Assembly (NCBI GenBank): GCA_046350655.1
Contig: JAXMAB010000005.1
Span: forward strand, 186,001 to 250,000
Direction: 5' to 3'
DNA length: 64,000 nt
Origin: JAEUHO01 sp046350655
GTDB taxonomy: Bacteria > Planctomycetota > PLA2 > JAEUHO01
Below the pieces are notes generated by a model. The model ran no database searches and was not told the origin of the DNA. It was given only the letters and a program-made list of their open reading frames with translations. Of this stretch, positions 26,728-34,610 are shown piece after piece. Positions within the stretch are counted from its first letter, which is position 1; each line of letters begins with the position of its first letter. The position numbers were made by a program, and so were the translations under genes.

Positions 26728-27399
26728 ATGCGCAGCCGTCTCGCCCCCCTGCCCCGCCGCGACCCCGGCACCCGCGAGCGGCTGCTCGCGACGGCCGCGC
26801 GCGTCTTCGCGGACCGAGGCTACGCCGCCACGACGATCCGCGAGGTCTGCGACCGCGCGCGCACCAACGTCGCGGCGGTCGGCTACCACTTCGGCTCGAA
26901 GGAGGCGCTCTACGTCGAGACGCTGCGCTGGGCGCTGACGTGGTCGCAGGGCGAGGACACGGCCGAACTGCTCGCGTTCGCGGCCCGCACCGACCTCTCC
27001 CGCGCCGAGCGGCTCGTCGGCACGGTCCGCCGGTTCGCGCTGGGGATGCTCACCGCGCGGCCGACGTGGCACCAGCACCTCCTCTTCCGCGAGCTGACGA
27101 CGCCGACGCTCGCCCTCGACCACATCGTGGACGAGTTCGTCGAGCCGCGCTTCGACGCGCTCCGCCGCGCGGTCGCGCCCTACGTCGGCGACGGCGACCG
27201 TCGCACGGTCGACCTGCACGTCATGAGCATCGTCGGTCAGCTCCTCTATCACCGCATGCTCCGGCCGGTCGCGCTCCGCCTCCTGGGCGAGCGCACGTAC
27301 GGGCCCGCGCTCGCGGGCCGCATCGTCGATCACGTGGCCGCGTTCACGCTCCGCTCCCTCGAGGGCCGCCGCCGTCGCGGCCGCCGCACGACGGACTGA
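26728..27399 (+). CDS. TetR-family regulator, CecR-like
   Basis: A 223-residue regulator. The N-terminal HTH (RERLLATAARVFADRGYAAT, TIREVCDRARTNVAAVGYHFGSKEALY, about 14-60) is a clear TetR DNA-binding domain, and VGYHFGSKE is the form seen in CecR/YbiH-type members. The C-terminal ligand domain (about 85-215) fits the DUF1956 family: FRELTTPTLALDHIVDEFVEPRF and MSIVGQLLYHRM. Ligand unknown. No obvious divergent target exists, so it may regulate itself, the upstream methyltransferase or a distant locus. The ATG is set by the TACCAT box. Confidence 0.87.
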   Translation: MRSRLAPLPRRDPGTRERLLATAARVFADRGYAATTIREVCDRARTNVAAVGYHFGSKEALYVETLRWALTWSQGEDTAELLAFAARTDLSRAERLVGTVRRFALGMLTARPTWHQHLLFRELTTPTLALDHIVDEFVEPRFDALRRAVAPYVGDGDRRTVDLHVMSIVGQLLYHRMLRPVALRLLGERTYGPALAGRIVDHVAAFTLRSLEGRRRRGRRTTD

Positions 27400-27470
27400 C
27401 GCGCCCCCCGTCGACCCTCCGGCCCCCGAGCGGAGGGACCACGCCCGCCGCCGGGACCCAACCCCCGCGC

Positions 27471-27487
27471 GGGACCGCGAGGCCCGG
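27471..27487. repeat. Dispersed GC palindrome element, half copy
   Basis: GGGACCGCGAGGCCCGG in the 119-base gap between the TetR gene and the alpha-toroid gene, 20 bases before the -10 box of the latter. Confidence 0.75.
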
Positions 27488-27506
27488 TCGCCGACCGCCG
27501 CCGTGG

Positions 27507-27512
27507 TACGGT
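27507..27512 (+). promoter_or_regulatory. Leaderless -10 box (TACGGT)
   Basis: TACGGT ends exactly 6 nt before the ATG at 27519. Confidence 0.62.
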
Positions 27513-27518
27513 GCGGAG

Positions 27519-28889
27519 ATGTGGAAGGTCGGCCGCGGCCTGGTCCTGCTCGCGAGCGGGACGCTCGCGCTGCTCGGCACGGGTCACGGTGGGCGCGCCG
27601 TGATCGCCGCGCCGGAGCCGCCGCTCGAGGAACGGGTCGAAGCCGCGGTCGCGAAGGGCGGCGACATCCTCGAGCGCTGGTTGGCCGGACCGGAGGGCAT
27701 GGCGGACGGACGCGGGTTCCCGCCGCGGTTCGACGAGGTGATGCTCGGCGCGCTCGCCTACCTCCACGCCCGCGACGGGCAGGACGCGCCGCTCGCGGCG
27801 CGGCTCCACGCGTACGTCTCGAAGTGGTGGCGTCCCACCGCACAGACCTACGGCGTCTCGCTCGCGCTCCTGTTCCGCGCCGCGTGCCTCGAGCAGGCCC
27901 GCCGCGGCGAGGCCGAGGGCTGGCCGGCGGCGCACGTCCGGCAACGACGCTGGCCCGACGCGCCGCGCGAACTCCGCGAGATGGCGGCGTGGCTCCGGGA
28001 CGCCCGGTGCCGCGACGGACTGTGGACCTATCCGCCGGGAGGGCCGGGCGGGGGCGGCGACGTCTCGAACTCCCAATTCGCCGCGCTCGCGTTGCTCGCG
28101 GCGCAGCCCCACGGCGTGGAGCTCCCGGCCGACGCGTTGCCCCGGTTGGCCGCCGCGCTCGAGGCGACCGCCGCGCCGCCGGAACCCGAGGCACCGGGCG
28201 CGACGTTCACGCTCGCGAGGCCGTCCGCGCTCCCGGGCCGACCGGTGACGGCGGAGCAGGACGAGACGCTGCGCTTCCCCGCCGGCGTCCGTGCGACGCC
28301 GTTCGCGTACGCTCCGGGGGGCGGCGCGGCGAACGGCTCGATGTCCACGACGCTCGGCGCCACCATCACGGCGCTTTGCGTGCTCGCGGTCGCGCGCGCG
28401 CGACCGACACCCGACGCGGCGTCCGCCGACGTCCGACGGTTCGAGACGCTGGTCGCGAGCGGCCTCGCGTTCGTCGCGACGCACCTCCGGATGGACCGCA
28501 ACCCGACGCTGGTCCCGGCCGGGTCGGAGGACCGCCGGAAGCTCCGGCCGTCGTCGCCGGGCTTCGTCGTCGACGACGAATGCTCCCTCCATGCGCTCTA
28601 CACGCTGCTCGCGCTGGAACGGTGCCTCACGCTCGCCGGCGTCGAGACGGTGAACGGCGTCGACTGGCACCGCCAGGGCACGCTCCACCTGCTCGCCCAC
28701 CAGGACGCGGACGGGGCGTGGCGCCTGACCGACGGCCCGTTGTCGTCCGCGAAGCCCGTGGGCGCGACCCCGCCGATCGACACCGCGTTCGCCGTCCTGT
28801 TCCTGCGGCGCGCGACGCGCCGCGTCCTCGACGGCGCGCCGCCGGTGGTCTGGGCGCCGCCGCGACCGGCGCCGACGACCGGACGCTGA
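27519..28889 (+). CDS. Secreted alpha-toroid (prenyltransferase/squalene-oxidase repeat) protein
   Basis: A 456-residue exported protein: signal peptide MWKVGRGLVLLASGTLALLG...AVIAAP, then alpha/alpha-toroid repeats. QW-like and helix-pair motifs include FDEVMLGALAYLHARDGQ, CRDGLWTYPPGG, NSQFAALALLAAQ, DDECSLHALYTLLALERCL and LLAHQDADGAWRL. A VSNSQFAALAL element is common to planctomycete members of the group. No cyclase DXDD motif seen. The function is unknown; a protein-binding scaffold in the periplasm is possible. The ATG is set by the TACGGT box. Confidence 0.8.
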   Translation: MWKVGRGLVLLASGTLALLGTGHGGRAVIAAPEPPLEERVEAAVAKGGDILERWLAGPEGMADGRGFPPRFDEVMLGALAYLHARDGQDAPLAARLHAYVSKWWRPTAQTYGVSLALLFRAACLEQARRGEAEGWPAAHVRQRRWPDAPRELREMAAWLRDARCRDGLWTYPPGGPGGGGDVSNSQFAALALLAAQPHGVELPADALPRLAAALEATAAPPEPEAPGATFTLARPSALPGRPVTAEQDETLRFPAGVRATPFAYAPGGGAANGSMSTTLGATITALCVLAVARARPTPDAASADVRRFETLVASGLAFVATHLRMDRNPTLVPAGSEDRRKLRPSSPGFVVDDECSLHALYTLLALERCLTLAGVETVNGVDWHRQGTLHLLAHQDADGAWRLTDGPLSSAKPVGATPPIDTAFAVLFLRRATRRVLDGAPPVVWAPPRPAPTTGR

Positions 28890-28897
28890 CCCGGCCC

Positions 28898-28914
28898 GCG
28901 GGCCTCGCGTCCCC
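28898..28914. repeat. Dispersed GC palindrome element, half copy
   Basis: GCGGGCCTCGCGTCCCC, starting 9 bases after the alpha-toroid gene's stop; a degenerate opposite arm follows near 28933-28947. Confidence 0.6.
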
Positions 28915-28979
28915 GCGACCGTGCCGCGCCTCAGGCCCGGGCGCGAGGCGGGCGCGACGCGCCGACCCGCCGGACGGCG

Positions 28980-28985
28980 TACCCT
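28980..28985 (+). promoter_or_regulatory. Leaderless -10 box (TACCCT)
   Basis: TACCCT ends exactly 6 nt before the ATG at 28992. Confidence 0.65.
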
Positions 28986-28991
28986 CGGGCG

Positions 28992-29789
28992 ATGCTCGCC
29001 GACCTCCGTGCCCGGTACGACGACGAGGAACGCCGACGCGTGCTCCCGCCGCCGGGACGGCGGATCGACGCTGACGCGCGCCTCACGCGCGTCGTGGGGC
29101 CGACGCCCCACCCGCTCGACCACATGGTGTCCCACGCCCGGGTCTCGGCCGCCGACGCGGACGCCGTGATCGCCGCGGAGGTGGCCCGCGTGCGCCGCGA
29201 GGCGCGCGGGATGCAGTGGAACGTCTACGACGACGACGAGCCGCCCGACCTCGCGGCGCGACTCGAGCGCGCGGGGTTCCGCCTCCAGGCGCGCGAGGCG
29301 GTGCTCGTGCGCCCGTCCGACGACGACGCGGGCGCCGCGGGCCCGCCGGACGGCGTGGTCGTGCGCCGCCTCACGCGGGCGGACGAGCTCGGGGACTACT
29401 TCGCGGTGGACGAGGCGGTGTGGGGCACCGGCTTCTCCGCGTGGGTGCGCTCGTGGTTCCTCCCCGCCCTCGCCGGCGAGGCCGACCCCGTGGCGATCTT
29501 CGTCGCGTACGCCGACGGGGCGCCGGTCGGCTGCGGCTGGGTGACGCTCCCGCCGCGTCGTACGTTCGCCCACCTCTTCGGCGGGACCGTCCTCCCGTCG
29601 CACCGCGGCCGGGGCGTCCACGGCGCGATCGTCGCGGCGCGGGCACGCGCCGCGCGCGACGCCGGCCTGCCCTGGCTCGTCACCGACGCGAACGCGGCGA
29701 GCGAGCCCCTCCTGCGCCGTGGCGGCTTCGTGGCCATCGCGCGCCGCACGGAGTGGGTGCTCGACCCGCCCGCTGCCGCGGCGCGTTGA
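28992..29789 (+). CDS. GNAT-family N-acetyltransferase
   Basis: A 265-residue protein. The C-terminal half (about 125-260) is a GNAT domain: VVRRLTRADELGDYFAVDEAVW, VAIFVAYADGAPVGCGWVTL, the acetyl-CoA-binding loop VLPSHRGRGVHGAIVAAR (RGRGVHG) and TDANAASEPLLRRGGF. The N-terminal 120 residues form a second, degenerate GNAT-like unit (MQWNVYDDDEPPDLAARLERAGF), so a tandem GNAT is likely, with only the C-terminal one keeping the pantetheine loop. Substrate unknown. The start follows the TACCCT box. It converges on the methyltransferase gene across a dispersed element. Confidence 0.85.
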   Translation: MLADLRARYDDEERRRVLPPPGRRIDADARLTRVVGPTPHPLDHMVSHARVSAADADAVIAAEVARVRREARGMQWNVYDDDEPPDLAARLERAGFRLQAREAVLVRPSDDDAGAAGPPDGVVVRRLTRADELGDYFAVDEAVWGTGFSAWVRSWFLPALAGEADPVAIFVAYADGAPVGCGWVTLPPRRTFAHLFGGTVLPSHRGRGVHGAIVAARARAARDAGLPWLVTDANAASEPLLRRGGFVAIARRTEWVLDPPAAAAR

Positions 29790-29839
29790 CGCGCCGACGG
29801 GACCCCGCGCTCCGCGCCGAACGAACGCTCCCCCCGCGC

Positions 29840-29856
29840 GGGACCGCGAGGCCCGG
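29840..29856. repeat. Dispersed GC palindrome element, half copy at convergent gap
   Basis: GGGACCGCGAGGCCCGG followed by a GCCGCCGGCGCG half-centre, between the stops of the GNAT and methyltransferase genes. Confidence 0.75.
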
Positions 29857-29880
29857 CCGCCGGCGCGACGAGGCCGCGCG

Positions 29881-30906
29881 TCAGCGGCGCGTGGCGAGGA
29901 TCAGCGGCGAGGGCGCCGGCGCGGGGAGCGAGGCGACGTCGCGGAAGCCCGCGGCCTCGAGCCACGTCCGGTACTCGGACGCGGTGAACGTGTCGCCCTC
30001 GGTCGTGTGGACGAGCATGTTCAACGCGAAGAGCAGCGGCGACGGCGGGCTCGCGCGGCCCTCGTCGGGCACGAACTCGACGATCACGATGGTGCCGCCC
30101 GGCTTCAGCGCGCGCGCCACCTTCGCGAGCAGGCGCTTCGTGTGCGCCGCGCCCTCGCTGTGGCAGATGTGGCCGAGCACCGCCGCGTCGAACGCGGCCG
30201 TGCCGAAGTCCACCTCGCGCAGGTCCCCCGACAGCCAGGCCACGCGGTCCGCGACGCCGGTGCGCGCCGCCCACGCCCGCGCGTGCTCGAGCGTCTCCGG
30301 CAGGTCCTGCGTCGTGACGCGCACGCGCGGCTCCGCGAGCGCCGCGCCGAAGCCCCAGACGCCCGAACCCGCGGCCACGTCGAGGAGGCGCAGCTCGCCC
30401 GTCGGGTGGCGGCGCGCGAGCTCCTTGCCGGCCACCTGCGCGGCCGCGAACCCGACCGGGAACAGCCCGTCCACGAGCTTCTTCCAGAACGGGATGCCCT
30501 CCGCGGGCCGGTCGAGCGCCGTCACGGGCCGCCCCGTCCGGACGCAGTCGGTGAGCCCGCGCCAGCGGTCGGCCAGCTCGCGGCCGTGCAGCACGAGGAA
30601 GTCGCCGACGTACGCGGGGCTCGAGCGCACGAGGAACGTCGCGGCGTCGGGCGCGAGCGCGAGACCGCCCGGGCCCTTCGTCACGAGGCCGAACCCGGCC
30701 ATGGCGTCGACGACCATCCGCACGCCGCGCTCCGACGCGCCGAGCTTCGCCGCCAGCGCGTGCACGTCGCGCGCCCCGCCCGCGATCGCGCCGAAGAGGT
30801 CCAGCTCGATCGCCGTGACCAGGGCCTGCGTGGCCGCGAAGCCCCAGCCGAGCTGGTAGATGCGTTCCGGGGTGACGGGGGCGGCCGACGAGGGGGAGTG
30901 GCTCAT
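29881..30906 (-). CDS. O-methyltransferase (winged-helix plus SAM domain)
   Basis: A 341-residue enzyme of the plant-type/bacterial O-methyltransferase group. An N-terminal winged-helix dimerisation domain (about 20-100: ATQALVTAIELDLFGAI, VHALAAKLGASERGVRMVVDAMAGFGLV) precedes the SAM domain with motif I LLDVAAGSGVWGF (about 175), QDLPETLEHA, LSGDLREVDFG and LKPGGTIVIVEFVPDEG. Acts on a small phenolic or polyketide-like substrate in characterised relatives; the substrate here is unknown. The ATG lies 8 nt after a TACACT box, so a nearly leaderless transcript is likely. Confidence 0.87.
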   Translation of the reverse strand: MSHSPSSAAPVTPERIYQLGWGFAATQALVTAIELDLFGAIAGGARDVHALAAKLGASERGVRMVVDAMAGFGLVTKGPGGLALAPDAATFLVRSSPAYVGDFLVLHGRELADRWRGLTDCVRTGRPVTALDRPAEGIPFWKKLVDGLFPVGFAAAQVAGKELARRHPTGELRLLDVAAGSGVWGFGAALAEPRVRVTTQDLPETLEHARAWAARTGVADRVAWLSGDLREVDFGTAAFDAAVLGHICHSEGAAHTKRLLAKVARALKPGGTIVIVEFVPDEGRASPPSPLLFALNMLVHTTEGDTFTASEYRTWLEAAGFRDVASLPAPAPSPLILATRR

Positions 30907-30914
30907 GGGCGGAG

Positions 30915-30920
30915 AGTGTA
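30915..30920 (-). promoter_or_regulatory. -10 box (TACACT), near-leaderless
   Basis: TACACT on the minus strand ends 8 nt before the ATG of the O-methyltransferase. Confidence 0.6.
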
Positions 30921-30992
30921 GGCCACCCCGGGGGGCCGCGACGATCGCGTCGAACCGCGGACGCGGGGCGCCGTTCCCCTCCGAGGCGCCCC

Positions 30993-32170
30993 ATGCCGAA
31001 CGCCCTCCGGATCTCCCTCGCGATCGGAGCCGCCGCCGCGCTCGCGGCGCTCGCGGGCTGGTCGCGTTCCGCCCGGCCCGCGGACCGCCCGCGCGCCCCG
31101 GCCGCCACGACGCAGGCCGTCACGACGTCGGCGTCGGAGGCGACCGCCCCTCCGGCGGCTCCGGTGCGAGCGAGCCCGTCGCGCGCGACGGCGCCTTCCC
31201 CGGCGTCCGACGCCGACGCCGACGCCGACCGCGCGGCGGCCACCGGGCCTCGCGTGTCCCACGCGGGATCGCGTCGCAGGCCCCGGGTCACCCCCGCCGT
31301 CGAGCGCGACGACCCCGTGGCGTTCCCGCCGCTGCCCGCGCCCGGCCCCATGGACTGGCTCGCGGTCCACCCCGAGGACGGCCAGTCGTTCGAGGCGTTC
31401 CGCGCCGCGCCGCGGCGGCAGGTGACCGCGACGCGCCGGATCCTGCGCGTCCTCCCGCTCGACGACCTCGCGTCGGCCGGCGCCGACGTGCCGACGATCA
31501 CGGCGTACCTCGCGGCGTTCTACGGCCTGCCGAGCGAGCCCGGCACCGCGACCGCGCCGACGACGCTCACGACGCGCCGCGACGCCTCGACGGGCCGCAC
31601 GCAGGTGCTCACGACGGACGTCCTGGCGTGGCTGCCGCGCGAGCGCGCCTCGACGGACTACTGCGTGATCGCGCTGACGACGCGCGACCTCTACCCCGCG
31701 CCGTCGTGGAACTTCGTGTTCGGCGAGGCCGCCCTGTTCGACGGCGTCGGCGTGTTCTCGTTCGCGCGGATGGACCCGCGGTTCCCGTGGCCGCCCGACC
31801 CCGCGCGGCGCGACGCGGCGGAGGCCCGCCTCGTGAAGCGGCGGTGCCTGAAGGTCGTCTCGCACGAGGTCGGCCACATGTTCGGCCTCGAGCACTGCGT
31901 CGCGCGGCGTTGCCTCCTTAACGGCTGCAACCACGTCGCCGAGATGGACGCGACGCCGATGCACCTCTGCCCCGCGTGCCTGCGCAAGGTCGTCCACGCG
32001 ACCGGCCTCGACGTCGACGCCCGGTACCGCGAGCTCCTCGCGTGGTACCGCCGCGAGGGCCTCGACGACGAGGCGGCCTGGGTCGCGCAGCGGCTCGCGG
32101 CGCGTGCGCCGCCGCCGCCGCCGCCGGGCGACGCGCCCGCCCCCCGCAGAACGACGCACGCGGCCCCCGG
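30993..32170 (+). CDS. Archaemetzincin-type zinc metalloprotease; 3' end uncertain
   Basis: A secreted metalloprotease of about 390 residues: N-terminal membrane or signal segment (SLAIGAAAALAALAGW), an Ala/Thr-rich linker (about 28-110) and an archaemetzincin domain. The zinc site HEVGHMFGLEH is followed by C, four residues, C, then N, and by LCPACLRK, the family's HExxHxxGxxHCx4C...CxxC layout. The Met of the usual CxMN is Leu here. The linker contains a translated dispersed element (ATGPRVSHA, 31249-31268). The domain ends near 32100, yet no stop codon occurs: the frame stays open across the convergent genes to 34811. The end given is the approximate end of meaningful sequence; an indel or lost stop is likely. 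Confidence 0.75.
31249..31268. repeat. Dispersed element inside the archaemetzincin linker
   Basis: The half-site CGGGCCTCGCG followed by TGTCCCACG, in frame within the low-complexity linker after the signal segment. Confidence 0.6.
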
Positions 32171-32185
32171 CGCGGGCGGGTGCAC

Positions 32186-32201
32186 GGGGACGCGAGGCCC
32201 G
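32186..32201. repeat. Dispersed GC palindrome element at a stop-less convergent junction
   Basis: GGGGACGCGAGGCCCG between the archaemetzincin domain and the C-terminus of the Rieske-flavodoxin gene. Confidence 0.65.
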
Positions 32202-32229
32202 CTCGCCGTCGCGCGCCGCGACGCGTGCA

Positions 32230-33329
32230 TCACGGCGCGGGGTGTCGGCCGCGTTGCCCTTGCGGCCGCCGGGCGCGAACGGCGCGACCGCGTCCGCGGC
32301 GAGCAGCGTGCGCGCGAGCGTCACCGCGCGGTCGGCGAGCGCCCGGGCGCCGTCGCGCAGCGCCTCGGACGCTTGGACGTCGCGCACGTTGTTCTCCATG
32401 TCCTCGGCGCTCCAGCCGCGCGAGTGCGCGACGAACGGGAACGCGGGCAGCTGGCAGCCCAGCTCGCCGAAGAACGCCATCATCTGGCCCGCCACCGCGA
32501 GCACGTTGTCCTGGCCGCCGGTCACGACGAACGCCGCGACCTTGCGCTGCATCAGCACCTTCCCCGCGACGGTCTCCTGGTTCTGGACGCAGTTCATGCG
32601 CTCGGCCATCCGCGCGTAGAGGCTGCTCGGCGCCCCCCAACGGATCGGCGTCGCGACCAGGATCACGTCGGCCCAGTGGACGAAGGCCTCGTACACGCGG
32701 TCGAGCTGGTCCTTCGGGTCGAACTGCGTGATCGTGCACGGCCACGTGCACGCCGCGGCGGCGGTGCTGTAGTAGCCCTCGCAGGCCTTGAAGGAGAGGT
32801 CGCGGAGCCGGATCAGCCGCGTCTCCGCGCCGAGCGCGTCGCGCGCGTGGTCGAGCGCCGTCCCGAGGAGCGCCTCCGAGGTGCTGAACCGCGGCACCCG
32901 CCGGCTCATGTTCGTCGTGCTGACGCCGACGACGCGGACGGGGCCCGGCGCCCGCTCGACCGGGCGGGCGAGGGGGTGCGGCGGGTGCGGCGACCGCCGG
33001 CGCGGCGTGCCGCCCGCGAGGTCGACCAGGACGCGCCCGCCCTCGACCTTCACGGGGTACGCGGGCACCGCGTCGGCCTCGTACCCGGGCTCCCCCACGC
33101 CCGTCGTCGCGTGGAACTTCCAGCCGTGCCAGGGACACGTCACGTAGGCGCCGTCGAGGCGGCCCTGGCCGAGCGGGCCGCCCGCGTGGTTGCACGCGCC
33201 GTGCAGCGCCGCGAACCGCCCGTCCACGCACGTCAGCGCGAGGACGCGGCCCCGGGCCGTCACCTCGGCGAGCGGCGTCGCGCGCAGCGCGACCTCGTCG
33301 CCCACGTCCACCCAGTCCGCGTCGGCCAT
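32230..33329 (-). CDS. Rieske [2Fe-2S] domain fused to flavodoxin-like NAD(P)H oxidoreductase
   Basis: A single gene encoding an N-terminal Rieske domain (about 1-105; cluster ligands in CNHAGG and CPWHGW) and a C-terminal flavodoxin-like NAD(P)H-dependent FMN reductase domain (about 125-345: VVGVSTTNMSRR, WADVILVATPIRWGAPSSLYARM, ARTLLAADAV). The fusion could pass electrons from NAD(P)H via FMN to the Rieske cluster and a partner oxygenase; the partner is unknown. ATG 33329 has GGGAGG 8-13 nt upstream. The frame has no stop at its natural end and continues to 30903. A TGA at 32230-32232 lies in another frame exactly where the protein should end, so a small indel between 32232 and about 32300 is likely. 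Confidence 0.8.
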
Positions 33330-33365
33330 CGTCGTGCCTCCCGCGCCCGCGCCGCGGGCCGGCGG

Positions 33366-33371
33366 AGCGTA
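33366..33371 (-). promoter_or_regulatory. -10 box (TACGCT), leadered gene
   Basis: TACGCT on the minus strand, 36 nt before the ATG at 33329, with a GGGAGG ribosome site in between. Confidence 0.5.
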
Positions 33372-33441
33372 CCCGGCCGCCCCGGGAGGCGACGGCGCCC
33401 CGTGGCCGACGCGGGACCGAGGCGCGGTCGGCGACCCGCGT

Positions 33442-33461
33442 GCACGCGAGGCCCGGCGGCC
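33442..33461. repeat. Dispersed GC palindrome element, half copy
   Basis: GCACGCGAGGCCCGGCGGCC in the 225-base gap between the Rieske-flavodoxin and beta-barrel genes. The rest of this gap holds only GC-rich partial inverted repeats. Confidence 0.7.
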
Positions 33462-33554
33462 TGCGCGGCCGTCGGGCGGGCCCCGCCCGGGCCGCACCGA
33501 GCGGCGCGGGCGCCCGGCCCGCCGGAGGTCCCCGGCGCCCTCGGACCCGACCCG

Positions 33555-34610
33555 TCAGACGTCGACGGTGAGCGCGACGTAGGGGCCGGAGAAGACGAGG
33601 TCGCCCTCGTTCGTCGTCTCGTCGAAGACGAACCGCGTCCAGCGCCAGCCGAGGTCGAGCGAGAGGCGGTCGAAGAGCCGGACGCCGACGCCCCCCGAGA
33701 GGTCGATCACGTAGCGGTCGGTGCCGATCCAGCCGCCGGCCGCGCGGCCCGCGACGTGGAGCGCGCCGAACGCCGCGTCGGCCGCCACGTGCGCGACCGG
33801 CAGCACGTGGGTGAACGAACGCGACTGGTCCTCGGGGCCGTCGAGGTTCTCGAGCGAGCCCTGGTAGCGCCAGACCCAGCCCGCGATGCCGGCGCGCAGC
33901 GACGACGACGGCGTCCCGGCGAGCAGGCCCTCGTACCCGGCCTTCACGATGTCGAGCTCGAGCGACGACCGGACGCGGTCGCCCGCGTCGAACATGACGT
34001 CGCGGAAGATCACCGACTCCGGCAGGACCTCCTCGGCGTCGAACGCGAAGCGCTCGTAGGCGACGAACACGCGATGGCGCGCGAACGGCGCCCACGCCAC
34101 GCCCACCTCGAAGACGTCGCCGTCGTCGAGGCCGAGCGTGTCGTCCACGTCGATCTCGCTGCCCGTGCCGGGCTCGCCGCCGCGCGTGATGCGCATCGTG
34201 CCCGAGACGCTGGGCCGGCCGTACGAGCCGAACGCCGCGAACCGGGGGAACGCCGGCCCGCACGGGTCGCACGGGTCGCACGGGGCGGCCTCGGCGGCCA
34301 CCGGGCCTCGCGGTCCCGGGAGCGCGGCCGCGTTCCAGGCGCCGGACGGGGCGACCGTGACGGTGCCCGCGACCGGGCCGAGGGCCGGGCGCGCGACGCG
34401 CGGGTCGTACGTCGTCGCGGGGTCGGACGGCGACCACGACTTCGGGTAGCCGACCGACGTCCACCGCGCGGGGTCGGCGCCCGGCGGCGGGACGGCGACG
34501 CGGTCCGGCGCGGCGTGGGCGGGGGTCGGCGACAGGGCCGCCGCGACGACCGCGGCGAGGGGCACGACGAGCCCGAGGAGCCGGGCGCCGGCGGCGCGCG
34601 GCCCGCTCAC
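33555..34610 (-). CDS. Predicted outer-membrane beta-barrel protein
   Basis: A 351-residue exported protein. Signal peptide about 1-38 (GARLLGLVVPLAAVVAAAL...PAHAAP). A linker to about 125 contains a translated dispersed element (GPRGP) and a CDPCDPCGP stretch encoded by a 9-bp repeat. Alternating amphipathic beta strands typical of a small barrel follow (VFEVGVAWAPFARHRVFVAYERF, LELDIVKAGYEGLLAG, RLSLDLGWRWTRFVFDE) and the protein ends GPYVALTVDV. I do not recognise a specific porin family. Its GTG overlaps the stop of the upstream gene (GTGA), so the two are translationally coupled. Confidence 0.75.
   Translation of the reverse strand: MSGPRAAGARLLGLVVPLAAVVAAALSPTPAHAAPDRVAVPPPGADPARWTSVGYPKSWSPSDPATTYDPRVARPALGPVAGTVTVAPSGAWNAAALPGPRGPVAAEAAPCDPCDPCGPAFPRFAAFGSYGRPSVSGTMRITRGGEPGTGSEIDVDDTLGLDDGDVFEVGVAWAPFARHRVFVAYERFAFDAEEVLPESVIFRDVMFDAGDRVRSSLELDIVKAGYEGLLAGTPSSSLRAGIAGWVWRYQGSLENLDGPEDQSRSFTHVLPVAHVAADAAFGALHVAGRAAGGWIGTDRYVIDLSGGVGVRLFDRLSLDLGWRWTRFVFDETTNEGDLVFSGPYVALTVDV
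34301..34319. repeat. Dispersed element inside the beta-barrel protein linker
   Basis: CCGGGCCTCGCGGTCCCGG, an intact half-site in the coding linker between signal peptide and barrel; translated on the minus strand as PGPRGP. Confidence 0.75.

Noticed and set aside
34261..34285. CDPCDPCGP stretch in the barrel protein as a metal-binding motif
   Set aside because: It is encoded by a short 9-bp direct repeat in a low-complexity linker; probably slippage rather than a designed site.
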